This document shows positions 34,813 through 43,429 of a stretch of DNA of 64,000 nt, one piece after another (position 1 is the stretch's first letter; each line of letters starts with the position of its first letter). The stretch comes from Candidimonas sp. SYP-B2681 (GTDB taxonomy: Bacteria > Pseudomonadota > Gammaproteobacteria > Burkholderiales > Burkholderiaceae_B). Made by a program: the position numbers and the translations under genes. The stretch lies in the NCBI RefSeq assembly GCF_003971065.1, contig NZ_RYDV01000006.1:1-64000 (forward strand), given 5' to 3'. The notes beneath the pieces were generated by a model. The model worked only from the letters and a program-made list of their open reading frames with translations. It had not been told where the DNA came from and searched no databases.

Positions 34813-35715
34813 TTATGATTGCCAAGTATGTAAGCGGGCTTCCTGCAGCTGTGTGAGCACGCGCTCAAGGCGGTCCTGATCGTCGCTGTTAATGACGCGC
34901 TCCAATTCATCCAGTGACTTTCGGAAGCCGGCCAGCGATCGGCAGATTTCCTGACGGTTCGTATGAAAGATGTCGCGCCACATGCGCGGGTTTTGACCTG
35001 CGTGGTGGGTCATGTCTTTGAAGGCATTACCCGCAAACATTTTCAGAATATCGGGCCGCATGCCGCGCTCGCGTATGTGCTTCATTAGCGTAAACGCGAT
35101 GACGTGCGGCATATGGCTTAGATCGGCATACATTGCATCATGTTCCTGTACCGACATCGTCAGTATGTCGAAACCGATGCGCTTCCACATCTGGCCTACG
35201 CGCTCCAACGCACCCGGGTCGGTGTCTGGCGACGGCGTCATGATCATCGGCCGTCCCGCCATTAACGCGCGGTCGGCGTGCTCAGGCCCCGCCGTAACAT
35301 GGCCGGCAATGGGGTGGCACGGTATGACCCGTTTCCTGAGCGCTTCGGGCATTGACTGGGCGCATTGCTGCGCAAAGGCTTGCTTGACACTACCGGAGTC
35401 GACAATGATCGAATGGGCCAGGGCGCCGCGAGCCAAATGCTTCACCAAATCGGCCGTACGGCCTACCGGCACGGCCAGGATAACGAGGTCAACACTGGCA
35501 ATTGCGGCATCCAGCGATGTCGCAACCTCGTCGAGGAGACCACGGCTCAAGGCCTTGTCGGCGTTGGCTGCGTTGGCATCGTAGCCAATGACACGCCCGC
35601 ACACGCGATGATGCACCAGGCCATGGCCGAGCGACCCTCCGATCAATCCGCAACCGATAATAAGGGCGCGGTCGAAACCGGGCGTGCTTTCGGCCACTGA
35701 CGTATCCGTTGTCAT
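34813..35715 (-). CDS. TyrA-family prephenate/arogenate dehydrogenase-like
   Basis: The 300-residue protein has the NAD-binding fold ALIIGCGLIGGSLGHGL and the TyrA catalytic-histidine block RVIPCHPIAGH, followed by ADLSHMPHVIAFTL. TyrA converts prephenate or arogenate to a 4-hydroxyphenyl product during tyrosine synthesis. Its location is unusual: it lies in an operon with an ABC amino-acid importer and a DadA-like oxidase, not with aroF, pheA or serC. It may therefore be a dedicated paralogue using an imported compound. This is inference from context only. Confidence 0.87.
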   Translation of the reverse strand: MTTDTSVAESTPGFDRALIIGCGLIGGSLGHGLVHHRVCGRVIGYDANAANADKALSRGLLDEVATSLDAAIASVDLVILAVPVGRTADLVKHLARGALAHSIIVDSGSVKQAFAQQCAQSMPEALRKRVIPCHPIAGHVTAGPEHADRALMAGRPMIMTPSPDTDPGALERVGQMWKRIGFDILTMSVQEHDAMYADLSHMPHVIAFTLMKHIRERGMRPDILKMFAGNAFKDMTHHAGQNPRMWRDIFHTNRQEICRSLAGFRKSLDELERVINSDDQDRLERVLTQLQEARLHTWQS

Positions 35716-35737
35716 TCTGGAGTCCTATTCAAGAAGA

Positions 35738-36466
35738 TTAGCGCGCCGAAAGATCCGCCACGAAGGCACGCGCGCGAGGATGTTGAGGGCCACCAAAGAA
35801 TGCATCCGGCTCGCTGTCTTCCTCGATCCGACCAGCGTCCATGAATAAGACTCGGTCCGCCACTTCCCGGGCAAAACCCATTTCGTGAGTGACGCACACC
35901 ATCGTCATGCCGCCCCGCGCCAGCTCTTTCATGACCTGCAGCACTTCGCCCACCATCTCCGGATCAAGCGCGCTGGTCGGTTCATCGAAAAGCATGATTG
36001 GCGGATCCATGGCCAGAGCCCGGGCGATCGCTACCCGTTGCTGCTGGCCCCCCGATAGTTGCTGTGGGTAGGCACTCACCTTGTGTGACAGGCCGACGCG
36101 CTCCAGCAGCTGCAAGCCCCGCATGCGTGCTTCCGATTTGCTCTTGCCCGCCACCTTGATCGGTGCAATGCAGATGTTGTCCAGGACGTTCAAGTGGGGA
36201 AACAGATTGAACTGTTGGAACACGAAGCCGATTCTTCGCCTGAAACGATTGATATTGAGGCCTGGGTCATAGACGTCCGTGCCGTCGACCATGATTTGGC
36301 CCTTCTGTATGCTTTCCAGACGGTTGATGGTGCGTATGAACGTCGACTTACCGGACCCGGATGGGCCGCAGACCACCACAACCTGGCCTTGCGGAACGAT
36401 GAGATCGATGTCGATCAAGGCGTGGTCATTGCCATACCACTTATTGACTTTCGTATATCTGATCAC
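35738..36466 (-). CDS. Amino-acid ABC importer ATPase (GlnQ/HisP-type)
   Basis: The roughly 242-residue ATPase has Walker [10 protein letters not shown], signature [15 protein letters not shown] and Walker [12 protein letters not shown], as in polar-amino-acid importers. I place the start at the GTG at 36466, because the conserved N-terminus is [12 protein letters not shown]; the frame is open to an ATG at 36541, but that extra stretch lies inside the permease gene. It overlaps the permease stop by 26 bases. Two permeases and a binding protein upstream complete the importer. Confidence 0.93.
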   Translation of the reverse strand: MIRYTKVNKWYGNDHALIDIDLIVPQGQVVVVCGPSGSGKSTFIRTINRLESIQKGQIMVDGTDVYDPGLNINRFRRRIGFVFQQFNLFPHLNVLDNICIAPIKVAGKSKSEARMRGLQLLERVGLSHKVSAYPQQLSGGQQQRVAIARALAMDPPIMLFDEPTSALDPEMVGEVLQVMKELARGGMTMVCVTHEMGFAREVADRVLFMDAGRIEEDSEPDAFFGGPQHPRARAFVADLSAR

Positions 36467-37178
36467 GGTGGACTCGAATGGATGGATTGGACTGACCTTC
36501 CCTGCGCCTCGCAACGCGTCGCTCGATGACGTGGGCGACAAAGGTGACGAAGGTGCATACGAGGAAGTAAGTCAGCGCCAAGATGGAAAACACTTCAAAC
36601 GGCTTGGTGAGCAGCTCGCTGTTCAAGCGGTTGGCCGCTGAGGTCAACTCGTGGACGCTGATGACGTATCCCAGAGACGTTTCCTTGATCAGCGACGCGA
36701 ACTGACTTACCAGGCTGGGCAGCATGTTGTATATGGCCTGCGGCAGAACAATGTAAACCATGGTCTTGGCCCGGCCAAATCCCAGCGCACGCGCTGCCTC
36801 TACTTGGCCCGGCGGCAAGGCAACGATGCCGGCCCGGACCACTTCCGAAAGATAGGCCGCCTCGTAAATCACCAACGAACACAATAGGGTGGCAAACGCG
36901 CTGACCGTATTGCCGATCAGTAATGGCAGCAGGAAATAGCTCCAGAAGATCAGCATAAGCAACGGCGTACCGCGCACGACGTAGACAATGGTGGTGGCCA
37001 CATAGCGTATGGGCCCGATGGGCGACAATCGACCTAAAGCAAGCAGAATGCTTAAAGGGAAGGCAGCGATAAGACCTAATACGGAAAGAATCAGGGTCAG
37101 CGCCAGGCCGCCCAAAGGACCATTGGGAAAGGTTCCGACGAGAAGCAGCTGATAATGGTTTTGGATGATATCCAACAT
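36441..37178 (-). CDS. Amino-acid ABC importer permease 2
   Basis: The 245-residue inner-membrane protein carries the HisMQ-family EAA loop: [34 protein letters not shown]. It also has the typical [17 protein letters not shown] start segment. It forms the channel together with the other permease, whose gene ends three bases before this one starts. Confidence 0.94.
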   Translation of the reverse strand: MLDIIQNHYQLLLVGTFPNGPLGGLALTLILSVLGLIAAFPLSILLALGRLSPIGPIRYVATTIVYVVRGTPLLMLIFWSYFLLPLLIGNTVSAFATLLCSLVIYEAAYLSEVVRAGIVALPPGQVEAARALGFGRAKTMVYIVLPQAIYNMLPSLVSQFASLIKETSLGYVISVHELTSAANRLNSELLTKPFEVFSILALTYFLVCTFVTFVAHVIERRVARRREGQSNPSIRVHRDQIYESQ

Positions 37179-37181
37179 GCG

Positions 37182-37868
37182 TTACCCGCCCCTGGACTGC
37201 AGCTTGCGGGCGATGTGCTCACCGACAAGCATGATGCACAGCGAGCCACCGATATAAAATAGGGTTGCTACCGCGTACGTCGGAAATGTGAGAAAAGTGG
37301 CGTTCTCGATCTCCTTGGTGACGTACGTCAGTTCGGCCACGCCAATGGCCATGGCCATGCTGGTATTCTTGAAGAGCACAACAGTGTTATTCACCAAGGT
37401 AGGCAGCGCTGCCCTGAAGGCCTGCGGCAATATGATGTAAACCATGGAGGAAACACTGCCGAAACCCACCGAGCGCGCGGCTTCGATCTGACCGGGCGCA
37501 ACGGCGCGAATGCCACTGCGTATATCTTCGGCAAAGTAGGCTGACGAACACAGCCCGATGGCGATCGCAGCAAAAATAAGTTCGCCGTTATGATCTAGGG
37601 TCCAGTCTTGCCAGGCTAGCGGCAGCAAGTTAGAGATGCCGAAGTACCAAAGCAAGACGTGAACCAACATCGGTACGTTGCGATGATATGCAACGTACAC
37701 CGACACAAAGCGCTCTGACCACACACCGCCTAATTTTCGGACTGCGGCCAGCGCAACCCCCACGATCATTGCGAGCAACCAACTGGCCGATGCCAGCAAC
37801 AAGGTGAACTGAACGCCCCCTAGAAACTGCTTGCCGTAAGAGCCGCCGATCAACTCGTGAAATGCCAT
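37182..37868 (-). CDS. Amino-acid ABC importer permease 1
   Basis: The 228-residue membrane protein has YHRNVPMLVHVLLWYFGI and the EAA loop QIEAARSVGFGSVSSMVYIILPQAFRAALPTLVNN, diagnostic of glutamate/glutamine/histidine-type importers. It is one half of the heterodimeric channel. It lies between the binding-protein gene (21 bases upstream) and the second permease. Confidence 0.94.
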   Translation of the reverse strand: MAFHELIGGSYGKQFLGGVQFTLLLASASWLLAMIVGVALAAVRKLGGVWSERFVSVYVAYHRNVPMLVHVLLWYFGISNLLPLAWQDWTLDHNGELIFAAIAIGLCSSAYFAEDIRSGIRAVAPGQIEAARSVGFGSVSSMVYIILPQAFRAALPTLVNNTVVLFKNTSMAMAIGVAELTYVTKEIENATFLTFPTYAVATLFYIGGSLCIMLVGEHIARKLQSRGG

Positions 37869-37889
37869 GGAGATGCTTCTTCGGGTGCG

Positions 37890-38705
37890 TTATTGCGTGA
37901 TGGGCCTGGTTTTGAATTCCCGGTCCATTTTGAAGATGCTGTCTTTGCCCAACCAACGCTCAAAGATTTGCGCCGATTCACCCGAGGCTTCCATTTTTGC
38001 CAAGGCGTCGTTCACCGCAACACGGAAGGCAGGTTCATTCTTGCGCAAGCCTAAGCCCCAGGCCTCTTGGCCCATGGGCGGCATGATGACATTAACCTTC
38101 TGATCGGTGGCCTTGGAGATCCAACGGCGCAACAGCGTTTCCGATTGACCGAAACCTTCAACCTTTCCTTGGACCAGCGCCATGAACGCGGCAGGTGCGT
38201 CGTCATAGCTGATTACTTTTGCAGTAGGAAGCGTTTGCTGCAGCATGCCCAGCGTACTCGATGCTTTCACCGCGCCCACCCGCTTCTCGGCCAAGTCGCC
38301 AAGCACTTTATAGCCGCTGTCGGCCCGCACACCCATCTTTTGAATACTGACAAAATAGGCGTCGGAGTAATCGATCTGCTTTGCGCGCGCTTCGGTGTAA
38401 CCCAACACCGCCGCGAGAAGGTCGACGCGTCCTTGACTTAGCTCGGGGATACGCGCATCAAAAGAGATAACCTTAAGCTCGGGCTTGACGCCCAATTGAT
38501 TGGCCACGGCTTTACAAAAGTCGATGTCATAGCCCATTTGCTGCTGCGTGTTGGAGTCGGTAAAGGCGAACGGATCAAGGTTCGTCATTACCCCGCAAAC
38601 CAGTGTGCCCTTGGCTTTGACATCCGCCAACTGATCGGCGCTGACCGAAGTGGCCACCGCCAGGGTTGCAATCGAAACAGCCCATCGTAAAGCATGTAAT
38701 TTCAT
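37890..38705 (-). CDS. Amino-acid ABC importer periplasmic binding protein
   Basis: The 271-residue protein starts with a signal peptide (MKLHALRWAVSIATLAVATSVSA) preceded by GAGGAGC. The mature part has the family-3 solute-binding pattern: KGTLVCGVMTNLDPFAF, GYDIDFCKAVANQLGV and LLAAVLGYTEARAKQIDYSDAYF. It is the first gene of the leftward ABC-TyrA-DadA operon. The open frame reaches 20 codons further, but without a ribosome site. It is divergent from the tandem-HTH LysR regulator. Confidence 0.94.
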   Translation of the reverse strand: MKLHALRWAVSIATLAVATSVSADQLADVKAKGTLVCGVMTNLDPFAFTDSNTQQQMGYDIDFCKAVANQLGVKPELKVISFDARIPELSQGRVDLLAAVLGYTEARAKQIDYSDAYFVSIQKMGVRADSGYKVLGDLAEKRVGAVKASSTLGMLQQTLPTAKVISYDDAPAAFMALVQGKVEGFGQSETLLRRWISKATDQKVNVIMPPMGQEAWGLGLRKNEPAFRVAVNDALAKMEASGESAQIFERWLGKDSIFKMDREFKTRPITQ

Positions 38706-38883
38706 GTCGGCTCCTCGCCAAAATTCAAATGCCGGTTTCTGTAGAGCCGAATGAGCTCTCGCCATGTATTGTTCGAACCGATCTGGTCCCGATTCTGGCA
38801 GGTCGCCTAAAATTAATAAAGCGATTTATTTCGATCTTGTACTATGCAAAAAAGCGATATAAATTAAGATCCCAAGGGTATCA

Positions 38884-40059
38884 ATGGTCACGATTAAAAC
38901 CATGGCGGCGATGCAGGCCGTACTGGACACGGGTAGCTTTCGCGGCGCCTCACAGCAACTGAGCCTGGCTCAGTCAGTGGTCTCCGCTCACGTGATGAAC
39001 TTTGAGCAATGGTTCGACTATCCGATCTTTGAGCCGGGGCGCCGCGCGGCAATTCCAACGCTCGAAGGCGAAGCGGTGTTGCGTTGTGCACGCGAAGTCT
39101 TGCATCGTCACTCCGAGCTTCTGGCGTTTGCGTGGGGAGCAGATAATCGCTTTTCGTCGACGCAGGCTTTTGACGCCCGCAGCATCACGCTAAAGCAAAT
39201 CGAGACTTTCTATTGGCTAATGAAGCTAGAGAGCGTGGTACGGGCCGGCAATAAGTTGAATATCACTCAGGCGGCGGCATCGCGGCGGCTGCAAGAGTTG
39301 ACCGCCCGCTGTGTAGGCCTCGTTTTTTCAACGCCGAGACAAAAAACCGAGCTTACGGAGTTTGGATGGCGGGTGCTTGAGCTATGCGAAGCCGTACTGA
39401 CCGCATTCGCAGACTTAAAGGCACGCCGTTCCAACGCCAACACGCCTGAGACCGTCCTTCATATCGGCATGACGGAGCTTGTGGCGTTGACGTGGTTTCC
39501 CAATTTCGTGCAACGATTCAAAGAGGCCTATCCCCACATCGTCCTGCATCCTGACGTCGACATCTCGACTTCCTTACAGGAAAAACTCATGTCGGGAACC
39601 ATGGATATCGTCATCATTCCGCAGCCTTCGTTAACGGATGCGATGGACCGCGTTGAAGTAGGCAGCACGTTATTTTCCTGGTTCTGCGCGCCTGGCACTT
39701 TTGGTAAGCGGAAACGGATCAGCTTGTTTGCATTGGCGTCCAAGCCATTGCTCATTCAAGGAAAGGAGTCCGGCCTCACAATGATTACGCAGAGGCTGTT
39801 TGCCAGTGCAGGTCTGGCCCCGCGACAGATCTTCGGCAGCAACAGTCTGGTCGCGCTGGCCGGCCTGATCGAGTCGGGAATTGGTGTCAGTTGCCTGCCG
39901 CGATCTCTGTTTAGGGACCTGGTCAAGCAGAACCGTTTACAGGTCATTGAGTCGACCACCCCCCCGAAGGCGACGTATTTTGTGGCCTTCTTAAAGCAGC
40001 ATCAGAGCGGACTCTATTACGCCGCGGCAGAAATTGCCAAGCAGACCTGCCGATTTTAG
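38884..40059 (+). CDS. LysR-type regulator with two tandem DNA-binding domains
   Basis: This 391-residue protein is about 90 residues longer than usual. Residues 1-85 form one LysR-type winged HTH (IKTMAAMQAVLDTGSFRGASQQL, then QSVVSAHVMNFEQWF and PTLEGEAVL). Residues 101-182 form a second one (ITLKQIETFYWLMKLESVVRAGNKL, then AAASRRLQEL and LTEFGWRVLELCEAVL). A single effector-binding domain follows from about 190. Both HTH units have the length and order of a full domain, so this is not a frameshift product. AAGGG precedes the ATG. It is divergent from the ABC-TyrA-DadA operon, its presumed target. Confidence 0.88.
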   Translation: MVTIKTMAAMQAVLDTGSFRGASQQLSLAQSVVSAHVMNFEQWFDYPIFEPGRRAAIPTLEGEAVLRCAREVLHRHSELLAFAWGADNRFSSTQAFDARSITLKQIETFYWLMKLESVVRAGNKLNITQAAASRRLQELTARCVGLVFSTPRQKTELTEFGWRVLELCEAVLTAFADLKARRSNANTPETVLHIGMTELVALTWFPNFVQRFKEAYPHIVLHPDVDISTSLQEKLMSGTMDIVIIPQPSLTDAMDRVEVGSTLFSWFCAPGTFGKRKRISLFALASKPLLIQGKESGLTMITQRLFASAGLAPRQIFGSNSLVALAGLIESGIGVSCLPRSLFRDLVKQNRLQVIESTTPPKATYFVAFLKQHQSGLYYAAAEIAKQTCRF

Positions 40060-40110
40060 CGGCTAGAACCGGTAGGTGCGTTGGGCGAACCTCGGGCCGA
40101 GGCGCGAGTT

Positions 40111-41028
40111 TTAGACCAGCAAACCGCCTTCGCCAAGCAGTTTTTGAATGTGCAGCAACTTATCCGGGTTTCGAACGATATAAATCGCGGCGATCTTGCC
40201 ATGCTGGATATCCAGCGAAATCGTGCGAGGCAAGCCATCCGCTTCGATGACCACGATGCTGGGCATATCGTTCAATTGCGTTATTAGCGCTCCTTGGGCG
40301 TTGCCACCTTCCTTTGCTGCGATGCCAACGAAGAAACGGGCAATTTTGGAGGCGCCCAGTATCGGTTTGAGCGTGGCAAGCTTTTTGCCGCCGCCGTCGG
40401 TTTGAAGCACCGCGTCTTCGGCAAGCAGACTGCGCAGTTCTTCCAGATGCCCTTCCCGCGACGCTTGCAGGAAAGCCTCGGCAATGCGAAGTCCTTCCTG
40501 TTCGTTTACTCGATAACGCGGCCGTGCTTCACGTACGCGCTTGCGCGCCCGCGCAGCAAGCTGTCGACACGCGGCTTCGCTGCGATGCAGCGTCTGGGCA
40601 ATTTCCCGAAACGACAAATCGAATACGTCGCTTAACAAGAAAGCGGCGCGTTCCAGCGGAGACAGACGCTCAAGGGTCAGCATGAACGCCAGCGACAAAT
40701 CATGAGCGAGCGCATCCGGATTAAAAGCGGCCTCGTCCCAGGATGTAGGAAGCGGCTCGGGAAGCCACGTTCCAACATACTCTTCCCGCCTGGCTCTTGC
40801 GGATTTAAACAGATCCAGGCAAAGACGAGTCACGGTTTGCGACAAGAAGGCGCGCGGTGAGTCGATCTCGTCGTGCTTCACCGCTTGCCAGCGTAACCAG
40901 GCGTCTTGCACGACATCTTCCGCATCGGACCATGAGCCAGTCATCCGGTAGGCGAGTCCCAATAGATACGGTCGTTGCGGCTCAAAGTCGGTGATGGCGA
41001 CTTGTCGCTCAGCGTCGATATCGTGCAT
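40111..41028 (-). CDS. ECF41-group RNA polymerase sigma factor (SigJ-like)
   Basis: The 305-residue sigma factor has region 2 (about 19-85, AYRMTGSWSDAEDVVQDAWLRW), region 4 (about 120-170) and a SnoaL-like C-terminal extension. The three ECF41 hallmark motifs are present: WLPEP in the linker, DGGGK in the extension and NPDKL near the end. In ECF41 proteins the extension replaces an anti-sigma factor and tunes activity. It lies six bases after the carboxymuconolactone decarboxylase gene, as is normal for the group, and the promoter upstream of that gene fits its own consensus. Confidence 0.93.
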   Translation of the reverse strand: MHDIDAERQVAITDFEPQRPYLLGLAYRMTGSWSDAEDVVQDAWLRWQAVKHDEIDSPRAFLSQTVTRLCLDLFKSARARREEYVGTWLPEPLPTSWDEAAFNPDALAHDLSLAFMLTLERLSPLERAAFLLSDVFDLSFREIAQTLHRSEAACRQLAARARKRVREARPRYRVNEQEGLRIAEAFLQASREGHLEELRSLLAEDAVLQTDGGGKKLATLKPILGASKIARFFVGIAAKEGGNAQGALITQLNDMPSIVVIEADGLPRTISLDIQHGKIAAIYIVRNPDKLLHIQKLLGEGGLLV

Positions 41029-41034
41029 GACCGA

Positions 41035-41481
41035 TTACTCCTGTGAGTGTTGCGACCGGAAGCCGACCGCAATACGGTTCCAGCTGTTGATGACCGTGAT
41101 GGCCAGCGTCAGATGGACCTGCTCTTCCTGACTGAAGTGTTGCGAGAGCTCGTTATAGTCTGCGTCTGGCGCAGCGGTGTCGGGCAGCCTCGTCAGGGCC
41201 TCGGTCCACGCCAGGGCGGCGCGCTCGCGTGCAGAGTATAGGGGGGACTCGCGCCAGGCGGCGAGCAGATGCAGCCGCATTTCCGGTTCCCCATGCTTTC
41301 GCGCGTCTTTGACGTGCATATGGATGCAATAAGCGCAGCCATTGATTTGCGATGCGCGTATCTTGACCAGTTCGAGCAATGAGCGTTCCAAACCGCTATT
41401 TTCCACGAACTTGGACAGTTCCAGCATAGCGTTGACGGCGTTCGGGGCGGCAGAATGCGGGTTAAGTCGAGCTTGAGACAT
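41035..41481 (-). CDS. Carboxymuconolactone-decarboxylase family protein (AhpD-like)
   Basis: The 148-residue protein has the AhpD-type motif ASQINGCAYCIHMHVKDA, with Cys49, Cys52 and His56, the redox-active site of alkylhydroperoxidase-like proteins. The ATG at 41481 follows AGAGGT; the longer open frame to 41604 contains the promoter and is not used. It is the typical COE partner co-transcribed with ECF41 sigma factors. Its exact substrate in these pairs is not settled. Confidence 0.92.
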   Translation of the reverse strand: MSQARLNPHSAAPNAVNAMLELSKFVENSGLERSLLELVKIRASQINGCAYCIHMHVKDARKHGEPEMRLHLLAAWRESPLYSARERAALAWTEALTRLPDTAAPDADYNELSQHFSQEEQVHLTLAITVINSWNRIAVGFRSQHSQE

Positions 41482-41542
41482 GAAGCTTACCTCTAGACAG
41501 TGAGTGGGCGAAATGCCGGGAATTAATTCCCGTCGTAGGTAA

Positions 41543-41569
41543 GACGAGACAGCCCCACGATTTGTGACA
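41543..41569 (-). promoter_or_regulatory. ECF41-type promoter
   Basis: On the reverse strand, TGTCACA (41569-41563) and CGTC (41546-41543) are separated by 16 bases, the reported -35/-10 pattern of ECF41 target promoters. Transcription would start about 55 bases before the carboxymuconolactone ATG and continue into the sigma gene, giving positive autoregulation. Confidence 0.8.
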
Positions 41570-41917
41570 TCGATCTTGATTTCACACCGACCTGGAATTT
41601 GCATGCCAACCTGGCGTGGCAGCCATGCGCAATTTAGGGCAACATACTTTCATAATAAGATCGACTGCCATATGGCGTTACTCATGCGTAGCTGATTACG
41701 CCTCGCAATTGTCTTAAACTCTAGTGTCCGCCACGCTCATATCACCAGTGCCACCCGTGTAAGAGCCGTCAGAGACGCCACGTCAACTCGATACGCCATC
41801 CACGCGATCTGAGTTATCGCGTTTCCCGCTGGAAACATCCCATGCGGTTCATGACCTCTCACTGCATTAGGCCTACGACGTTACGTATGCCGGCTTAACC
41901 GCCCAAGCTTTCATTAT

Positions 41918-41952
41918 TAATGACCCATTAAAATGACTCACTAATGACCCAT
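41918..41952 (+). repeat. Direct repeats before NlpD-like gene
   Basis: TAATGACCCAT occurs at 41918-41928 and again at 41942-41952, and a close copy AATGACTCA lies between them at 41932-41940. The spacing is 11 to 13 bases, near one helical turn. It may be a regulator array or simply AT-rich promoter sequence. Confidence 0.4.
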
Positions 41953-41984
41953 CGAATTAATTTACTCTCGTTGGCTGTAAAGCC

Positions 41985-42686
41985 ATGAACCGTGTTGCAT
42001 TCCCTTCTATCGAAATCCCATCTGTCTTTGCATCGACGATTCGCTCGTACGGCCGATGTTTGGCGGCTCTTAGTCTGGCGATAGTATTGGCCTCGTGTGG
42101 CACCAGCAAGCCCCTGAGCCAGGGCCAGTATCGCGTTGTAAGGGGAGACACCCTTACGCAAATTGCGCAAAAACATGGGCAAAGTGTCGATTCGCTTATA
42201 CGTTCGAATAAGCTGAAAGACGGCGACAATATTCGGGTCGGGCAGGTCCTGAATGTGAAAGGTGGCTCGGCAGTAACGTCGGCCCCGACGCCATCGGTGA
42301 AGGGGCCATCAATTGCCGCGCCACGCTCCATCGACCTTGTCTGGCCTGCAGAGGGCCAGCGAAAACGAGGGACGTCGACCTCTAACACCCAGGGGGTCTA
42401 TATCGCTGCCGCGGCTGGATCGCCCGTGAAGGCTGCCGCTTCGGGCAAGGTTGTCTACGCCGGCAACGGTTTGCGCGGTTACGGCAATATGCTGATCGTG
42501 AACCACGACGCTAATTTTTTAAGTGTTTACGCCCATAACCAAACCTTACTGGCCAAAGAAGGCGCGCAGGTCAAGCAAGGCCAAACGATCGCCACCATGG
42601 GCAGCACCGGAAGCAATGCGGTAAACCTGTATTTTGAGCTGCGCTACGACGGCAAGGCGGTTGATGCGCTGCGGTATTTGCCTTAG
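41985..42686 (+). CDS. NlpD-like LysM / degenerate M23 lipoprotein
   Basis: The 233-residue protein has a lipobox (IVLASC, Cys38), a LysM domain at about 49-92 (YRVVRGDTLTQIAQKHGQSVDSLI) and an M23-type domain (VKAAASGKVVYAGNGLRGYGNMLIVNH). The last metal-binding histidine is replaced: LYFELR stands where active enzymes have LHFEIR. It is thus probably an activator of an amidase, like NlpD or EnvC, at the outer membrane. No clear ribosome site is present before the ATG. Confidence 0.87.
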   Translation: MNRVAFPSIEIPSVFASTIRSYGRCLAALSLAIVLASCGTSKPLSQGQYRVVRGDTLTQIAQKHGQSVDSLIRSNKLKDGDNIRVGQVLNVKGGSAVTSAPTPSVKGPSIAAPRSIDLVWPAEGQRKRGTSTSNTQGVYIAAAAGSPVKAAASGKVVYAGNGLRGYGNMLIVNHDANFLSVYAHNQTLLAKEGAQVKQGQTIATMGSTGSNAVNLYFELRYDGKAVDALRYLP

Positions 42687-42807
42687 AAGTTCGTGCATTG
42701 ACAAGCTGAAAAGCTGCCGACATCGTATCGGCAGCGTCGTCGCAATCATCATGGGGAACGGGTAGATCCTTGCTGAATCGATAGCGCCATCCTTGCCTTC
42801 CTCGAAA

Positions 42808-42828
42808 AATGCATATACAATGCATATA
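42808..42828 (+). promoter_or_regulatory. Tandem AATGCATATA half-sites, candidate RHH operator
   Basis: AATGCATATA occurs at 42808-42817 and 42819-42828, an 11-base period. Ribbon-helix-helix proteins bind direct or inverted half-sites one turn apart, and an RHH-like gene starts 38 bases downstream. TATACAAT between them could be a -10 element. Confidence 0.45.
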
Positions 42829-42866
42829 TCTTTTCAATTCGAGCTCAGTTTTATTGAGTATTTCAG

Positions 42867-43046
42867 ATGTCCGACAAACCCACTAAAACCAAGCTCAATA
42901 AGAAAGATAGTCAGTTGCTGATTCGTATCAGCACCGTCGAGCGCGAGCAGTTTTTGCAGCTATGTGAAAAGCTGGATACCACCGCCGCTCGTGAAATCAG
43001 GCTATTTATTCGTGAATTTATCAGTAAGCATAAATCCATTGAATAG
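42867..43046 (+). CDS. 59-residue ribbon-helix-helix-like small protein
   Basis: A short frame encodes a Lys-rich N-terminal arm, a beta-strand segment QLLIRIS and two helices (TVEREQFLQLCEKLD and AAREIRLFIREFISKHK), the Arc/MetJ-type pattern of small DNA-binding proteins. Only a weak ribosome site precedes the ATG. It is followed 25 bases later by a Lys-rich peptide gene and a strong terminator, making a two-gene unit. It could repress its own transcription through the AATGCATATA repeats. Confidence 0.65.
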   Translation: MSDKPTKTKLNKKDSQLLIRISTVEREQFLQLCEKLDTTAAREIRLFIREFISKHKSIE

Positions 43047-43071
43047 GCCAAGTAAAAGCAAGGAAAGCACC

Positions 43072-43185
43072 ATGTCCAAGAACGTTAAATCGATCAAGCA
43101 GAAAATTAAAGCTCGTGAAAATAAAGTAGAGAAGCACGAAAGCAAAATCAAAGCGCTGAAAAAATCGCTGAAAAAAGCCGCTTAA
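43072..43185 (+). CDS. 37-residue Lys-rich coiled-coil peptide
   Basis: The frame encodes MSKNVKSIKQKIKARENK, then a second basic heptad-like stretch KIKALKKSLKKAA, about 43 percent lysine. AAGGAAAG precedes the ATG at good spacing, and a strong terminator follows 40 bases after the stop, both supporting a real gene. It is probably a small nucleic-acid-binding or membrane-active peptide; I know no homologue. It is downstream of the RHH-like gene. Confidence 0.55.
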   Translation: MSKNVKSIKQKIKARENKVEKHESKIKALKKSLKKAA

Positions 43186-43225
43186 TAGACTAAGCCCAAA
43201 AACGGGGCATTATTAAGATAGAGCT

Positions 43226-43268
43226 AAGGCCTGACGCCGGTATATCACCGGGCTCAGGCCTTTTATTT
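43226..43268 (+). terminator. Intrinsic terminator after the small-peptide unit
   Basis: AAGGCCTGA and TCAGGCCTTTTATTTT are perfect arms; CGCCGG/CCGGG pair weakly inside. A T-rich run follows. It ends the RHH plus Lys-rich peptide transcript. Confidence 0.88.
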
Positions 43269-43429
43269 TGATGCGTCGATTAACGATACCTAAGTCGTCG
43301 ACCGGATAGCAGGAAGATGCAAGTCGCCCTTGTCGCCCGATGGTGTCGACAGCGGTCCACAAGAAAAGCCATAAGATTTGCCTGAGCTAGTAACATACAA
43401 ATAAGCAATAAACGTAGAGACAGGCAACC

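Larger units (their letters stand above)
41482..41984. other. 503-base intergenic region, ECF41 promoter and direct repeats
   Basis: This region lies between the carboxymuconolactone gene and the NlpD-like gene. It contains the ECF41 promoter at 41543-41569 and direct repeats at 41918-41952, listed separately. The middle 300 bases hold no coding frame, RNA or terminator that I can recognise. Confidence 0.4.

Noticed and set aside
41482-41604. N-terminal extension of the carboxymuconolactone-decarboxylase protein
   Set aside because: It would translate through the ECF41 promoter; the ATG at 41481 has a proper ribosome site.
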